Shown: positions 61,367 through 64,000 of the stretch, piece by piece | Layout: the number at the start of each line of letters is the position of its first letter | How positions within the stretch are numbered: position 1 is the first letter of the stretch | Assembly: GCF_001659725.1 (NCBI RefSeq) | Contig: NZ_CP015922.1 | Location: 806,001-870,000, forward strand | DNA from: Polynucleobacter wuianus | GTDB taxonomy: Bacteria; Pseudomonadota; Gammaproteobacteria; Burkholderiales; Burkholderiaceae | Direction of reading: 5' to 3' | DNA length: 64,000 bases | Position numbers and translations under genes: made by a program | Notes under the pieces: model-generated | Told to the model about the DNA's origin: nothing | Seen by the model: the letters and a program-made list of their open reading frames with translations, nothing else | Databases searched by the model: none

Positions 61367-62065
61367 TCAGGCGCACTTTCTTGAGAGGGCCTCCAAAAAG
61401 AGAGTTTCTAGAAGTTCATGGCGGTTGCCTTGAGCTAAAGCAGCATCTAAATCAGAGTTAGTTCCGGGATAGCCAATAATCATTGGATTGAGGTCGATGA
61501 GTCCATTTTCGAGCTCTTCTTTGATACTTTCGGTTAATTGGGGTCTATTCCCATTATTTTCGTCTGCCAAGGTCACAACACCGGGGTGGAGTTTGATAAA
61601 ACCTTCATCTACCAGTATAGGTATATGCTGCGTGTCCTTGTTTTTACTCAAATAATGGATTAAATGGACTTGCTCTACAGGCGGTATGAGGGCATCCAAA
61701 AAAATCAGGTCTGGTGCTATCGATACAGCTTTCATGAGACCTTCTAGGCTATCTACGGCAACTTCCATTTCTACTTTAAGTTGCCAATCAGCAATGGACT
61801 GTAATAATTCATCGCTATTTTCACTTCTCCTGAAAATGCCCATTGCAATGCAGTTTTGGGTAGTTTTCTGACGCATGGCCCGTTTTCTGCGTTGAAGTTG
61901 CTGCTCGAGCGAGCTAGCCAATATTCGGCGATGCCCTCCACGGGTTTTCCAGGCGATTAGTTCGCCAAGTTCGACCATTTTTTGGACCGTCCCAAGGGAA
62001 ACCTGCAAAACCTTGGCACTTTGTCTGGTACTGAGATATTCCATTTCTGGCGTAATTGCTTTCAT
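61367..62065 (-). CDS. HTH (MerR/excisionase-like) protein with receiver-like domain
   Basis: 232 aa from ATG 62065, chosen for the AAGGGGAAAT ribosome site six bases upstream; an ATG six codons earlier is less likely. Residues ~8-57 form an excisionase-type winged helix (EYLSTRQSAKVLQVSLGTVQ, then WKTRGGHRRI). Residues ~70-190 resemble a response-regulator receiver: strand 1 at CIAMGIF and a strand 3 DLIFLDALIPP with candidate Asp124, then HIPILV, but the acidic pair at the end of strand 1 is missing. It may bind DNA without phosphorylation. I do not recognise a named gene. It converges on the H-NS gene and is divergent from sucA. Confidence 0.78.
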   Translation of the reverse strand: MKAITPEMEYLSTRQSAKVLQVSLGTVQKMVELGELIAWKTRGGHRRILASSLEQQLQRRKRAMRQKTTQNCIAMGIFRRSENSDELLQSIADWQLKVEMEVAVDSLEGLMKAVSIAPDLIFLDALIPPVEQVHLIHYLSKNKDTQHIPILVDEGFIKLHPGVVTLADENNGNRPQLTESIKEELENGLIDLNPMIIGYPGTNSDLDAALAQGNRHELLETLFLEALSRKCA

Positions 62066-62228
62066 ATTTCCCCTTAATTTCATTAATTCACTTGAAGATT
62101 TAGAGAATAAAAATCAATTGGATTTGAATCTGTCCGTAAATATTGAAAGGTGAGTAGGAAAGTTCTTATTCAATTTCACCTCATAGGGAAATACCCCCAA
62201 ATTCCAATAAATCAGGGAAAGCCCTTTA

Positions 62229-62244
62229 TGTGACTATGGTCACT
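62229..62244. promoter_or_regulatory. CRP/FNR-like site upstream of sucA
   Basis: TGTGACTATGGTCACT: TGTGA-N6-TCACT is one base from the E. coli CRP consensus TGTGA-N6-TCACA, with a 14-bp inverted repeat GTGAC-TATG-GTCAC. It lies 122 bp upstream of the sucA ATG and also upstream of the divergent HTH/receiver gene. The 283-bp gap (62084-62366) otherwise shows no gene. Confidence 0.45.
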
Positions 62245-62366
62245 CGTGGTAAATTAATGGGGTAGTAACAGTATTTGCACAGATCAATTTGTCAAACGGT
62301 AGAGCCGTGTAGCAAATGGTTATAACCACAGTTTTTATTCGGGAAACCCGATGAAAGGTGAGCATC

Positions 62367-64000
62367 ATGATGCAGGACCAAAGAGATAATTCCTATCTCT
62401 TCGGCGGAAACGCCCCATATGTAGAAGAACTCTACGAATCCTACTTGCACGATCCAGCTTCAGTAGCGGATCACTGGCGAGATTATTTTGATAACGTGAA
62501 ACAAGTCCCAGCAGTCGATGGTTCGTCTCGAACTGACATTGCACACGGACCGATTGTTGCATCATTTGCTGAGCGTGCTAAGCAAGGCCCCATCAGAACG
62601 ATTTCTGATTCGGCTGACTCAGAAATGGGGCGCAAGCGCGTTGCGGTTCAGCAGTTAATTGCGGCGTATCGTAACGTCGGCAATCGCTGGGCTAATATCG
62701 ATCCTTTAAAGCGGACAGAGCGTCAGGACATTCCTGAGTTAGATCCAGCTTTCTACGGCTTTACCGATGGCGATATGGATATCGTCTTCAACACTAGCAA
62801 TACATTCTTCGGTAAATCCGAAATGACTTTGCGCGATTTGTTGCAAGCATTGCGAGAAACATACTGCGGCACGATTGGCGCCGAGTTTATGTTTATTGCT
62901 GATCAAAAGATCAAGAAGTGGTGGCAAGAGAAGTTGGAGTCGATTCGCTCAACTCCACGATTCAATGTCGAAGAAAAGCGCCAGATTCTGGACCGCTTGA
63001 CCGCTGCAGAAGGCCTAGAGCGTTATCTGCAGGCTAAATATGTAGGCCAGAAACGCTTCTCCCTAGAGGGTGGCGAGAGCTTCATTGCTTGTATGGACGA
63101 GTTAATTCGGGATGCAGGCAACAAAGGCGTACAAGAAATTGTGATTGGTATGGCCCACCGTGGTCGCCTGAATGTATTGGTAAACACTTTGGGCAAAATG
63201 CCAAAAGACTTATTTGCCGAGTTCGAGCACAAAGGTCCTGAGACATTACCTGCGGGCGACGTTAAATATCACCAAGGTTTCTCCAGTGATATTTCTACCC
63301 CAGGCGGCCCGGTTCACTTATCCCTGGCATTTAACCCATCCCACTTAGAAATCGTGAACCCAGTAGTGGAAGGTTCCGCGCGTGCTCGTATGGAGCGTCG
63401 TGGCGATATGTTGGGTGAACAAGTGATGCCAGTACTGGTACACGGTGATGCTGCGATTGCAGGTCAAGGTGTTATGCAAGAAACCTTAGCCATGTCAGAA
63501 GTGCGCGGTTATTCCACTGGTGGCACATTTCACATTGTGATTAATAACCAAATCGGTTTCACCACATCTGACCCACGCGATTTGCGATCTAGCTTGTACT
63601 GCACAGACATCATGAAGATTGTGGATGCACCTGTATTACATGTGAATGGCGATGATCCTGAGGCTGTTGTGTTGGCAACTAAGCTAGCACTTGAGTTCCG
63701 CATGAAGTTTCATAAAGATGTGGCGATTGATATCGTTTGTTTCCGAAAACTTGGTCATAACGAGCAAGATACGCCTGCAATGACTCAGCCTTTGATGTAC
63801 AAAATCATTGCTGCCCATCCAGGCACACGTAAGGTCTATGCTGATAAGTTAGAAACTCAAGGCGCATTGCCTGCCGGTACTGGTGACCTCATGGTCAAAG
63901 AGTATCGCGCTGCGATGGATGAAGGCAAGCAAACCTCTGATCCAGTTCTGAGCAATTTCAAAGGCAAGTTTGCAGTAGATTGGTCTCCTTTCTTGAATAA
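62367..64000 (+). CDS. sucA: 2-oxoglutarate dehydrogenase E1 component (partial, 5' part)
   Basis: The frame is open from ATG 62367 (a second ATG follows at 62370) to the window end, ~544 codons of an expected ~950. The opening QDQRDNSYLFGGNAPYVEELYESYL is the SucA N-terminus (quoted in part), followed by ARHRGRLNVLVNTLGK-like GMAHRGRLNVLVN, GDVKYHQGFSSD, HLSLAFNPSHLEIVNPVVEG and GDAAIAGQGVMQETLAMSEV, the thiamine diphosphate E1 hallmarks. An AAAGGTGAGC ribosome site precedes it. It decarboxylates 2-oxoglutarate in the TCA cycle. The 3' end and sucB/lpd lie outside. Confidence 0.96.
   Translation, partial: MMQDQRDNSYLFGGNAPYVEELYESYLHDPASVADHWRDYFDNVKQVPAVDGSSRTDIAHGPIVASFAERAKQGPIRTISDSADSEMGRKRVAVQQLIAAYRNVGNRWANIDPLKRTERQDIPELDPAFYGFTDGDMDIVFNTSNTFFGKSEMTLRDLLQALRETYCGTIGAEFMFIADQKIKKWWQEKLESIRSTPRFNVEEKRQILDRLTAAEGLERYLQAKYVGQKRFSLEGGESFIACMDELIRDAGNKGVQEIVIGMAHRGRLNVLVNTLGKMPKDLFAEFEHKGPETLPAGDVKYHQGFSSDISTPGGPVHLSLAFNPSHLEIVNPVVEGSARARMERRGDMLGEQVMPVLVHGDAAIAGQGVMQETLAMSEVRGYSTGGTFHIVINNQIGFTTSDPRDLRSSLYCTDIMKIVDAPVLHVNGDDPEAVVLATKLALEFRMKFHKDVAIDIVCFRKLGHNEQDTPAMTQPLMYKIIAAHPGTRKVYADKLETQGALPAGTGDLMVKEYRAAMDEGKQTSDPVLSNFKGKFAVDWSPFLN

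Overview
The window is a stretch of bacterial chromosome from a betaproteobacterium. It most resembles Polynucleobacter or a close Burkholderiaceae relative: gene orders such as gntR-sdhCDAB-sdhE-gltA, leuC-entericidin-leuD-leuB-asd-fimV-truA-trpFBA-accD-folC-dedD-cvpA-purF-metZ and relA-tRNA-Val-thrS-infC-rpmI-rplT-pheST-ihfA-merR-tRNA-Pro are typical of that group, as are DUF2863, a monoheme SoxA and a small H-NS of the Burkholderia type. The genus is inferred from order and protein character, not from a search. Genes are tightly packed, with no long gene-free stretch and no insertion sequence, prophage, CRISPR array or rRNA operon seen.

Layout. 1-3.2 kb (minus): DUF3429 membrane protein (cut by the window edge), 3-hydroxybutyryl-CoA dehydrogenase, a Nu-class GST and a PLP aminotransferase. 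3.3-5.3 kb (plus): yaaA and a DUF2863 gene, closed by a bidirectional terminator. 5.4-6.7 kb (minus): a small MliC-like periplasmic protein and mdh. 6.9-12.7 kb (plus): a GntR/HutC regulator, the succinate dehydrogenase operon and citrate synthase, together with mdh a TCA-cycle block. 12.8-28.8 kb (plus): leucine biosynthesis, asd, fimV, truA, trpFBA, accD, folC, SPOR and CvpA proteins, purF and metZ, an almost gapless biosynthetic run ending in a methyltransferase.

29.5-38.3 kb is the most accessory-looking part: molybdate transporter genes modBC on the minus strand and, divergently, soxYZAXB, a DsrE-like protein, three YeeE/YedE-type sulfur transporter genes and a DUF442 phosphatase/sulfurtransferase-like protein. 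No soxCD is present, so thiosulfate would be oxidised by the truncated Sox route. 38.4-50.5 kb: a thioesterase, tRNA 2-selenouridine synthase, glutaryl-CoA dehydrogenase, a queuosine-precursor transporter, an ABC-F ATPase, a minus-strand group (DUF1289, COG3146, gloA, ETF-QO), scoAB, and one ORF that joins a CDF zinc transporter to an alpha/beta hydrolase. 50.6-60.4 kb: relA, tRNA-Val, the thrS-infC-rpmI-rplT-pheST-ihfA translation cluster, a MerR-type regulator and tRNA-Pro. 60.4-64 kb: a PaaI-like thioesterase, an H-NS gene behind a very AT-rich promoter, an odd HTH plus receiver-like protein, and the first 1.6 kb of sucA (2-oxoglutarate dehydrogenase E1), which runs off the window.

The most noteworthy points are the CDF-hydrolase fusion, four helically phased AACCC repeats before sdhC, a perfect 14-bp palindrome between mdh and gntR, the compact sox/thiosulfate-uptake locus, the non-canonical ATC start of infC, a CRP-like site before sucA and the HTH/receiver hybrid. 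Most of the rest is conserved housekeeping.
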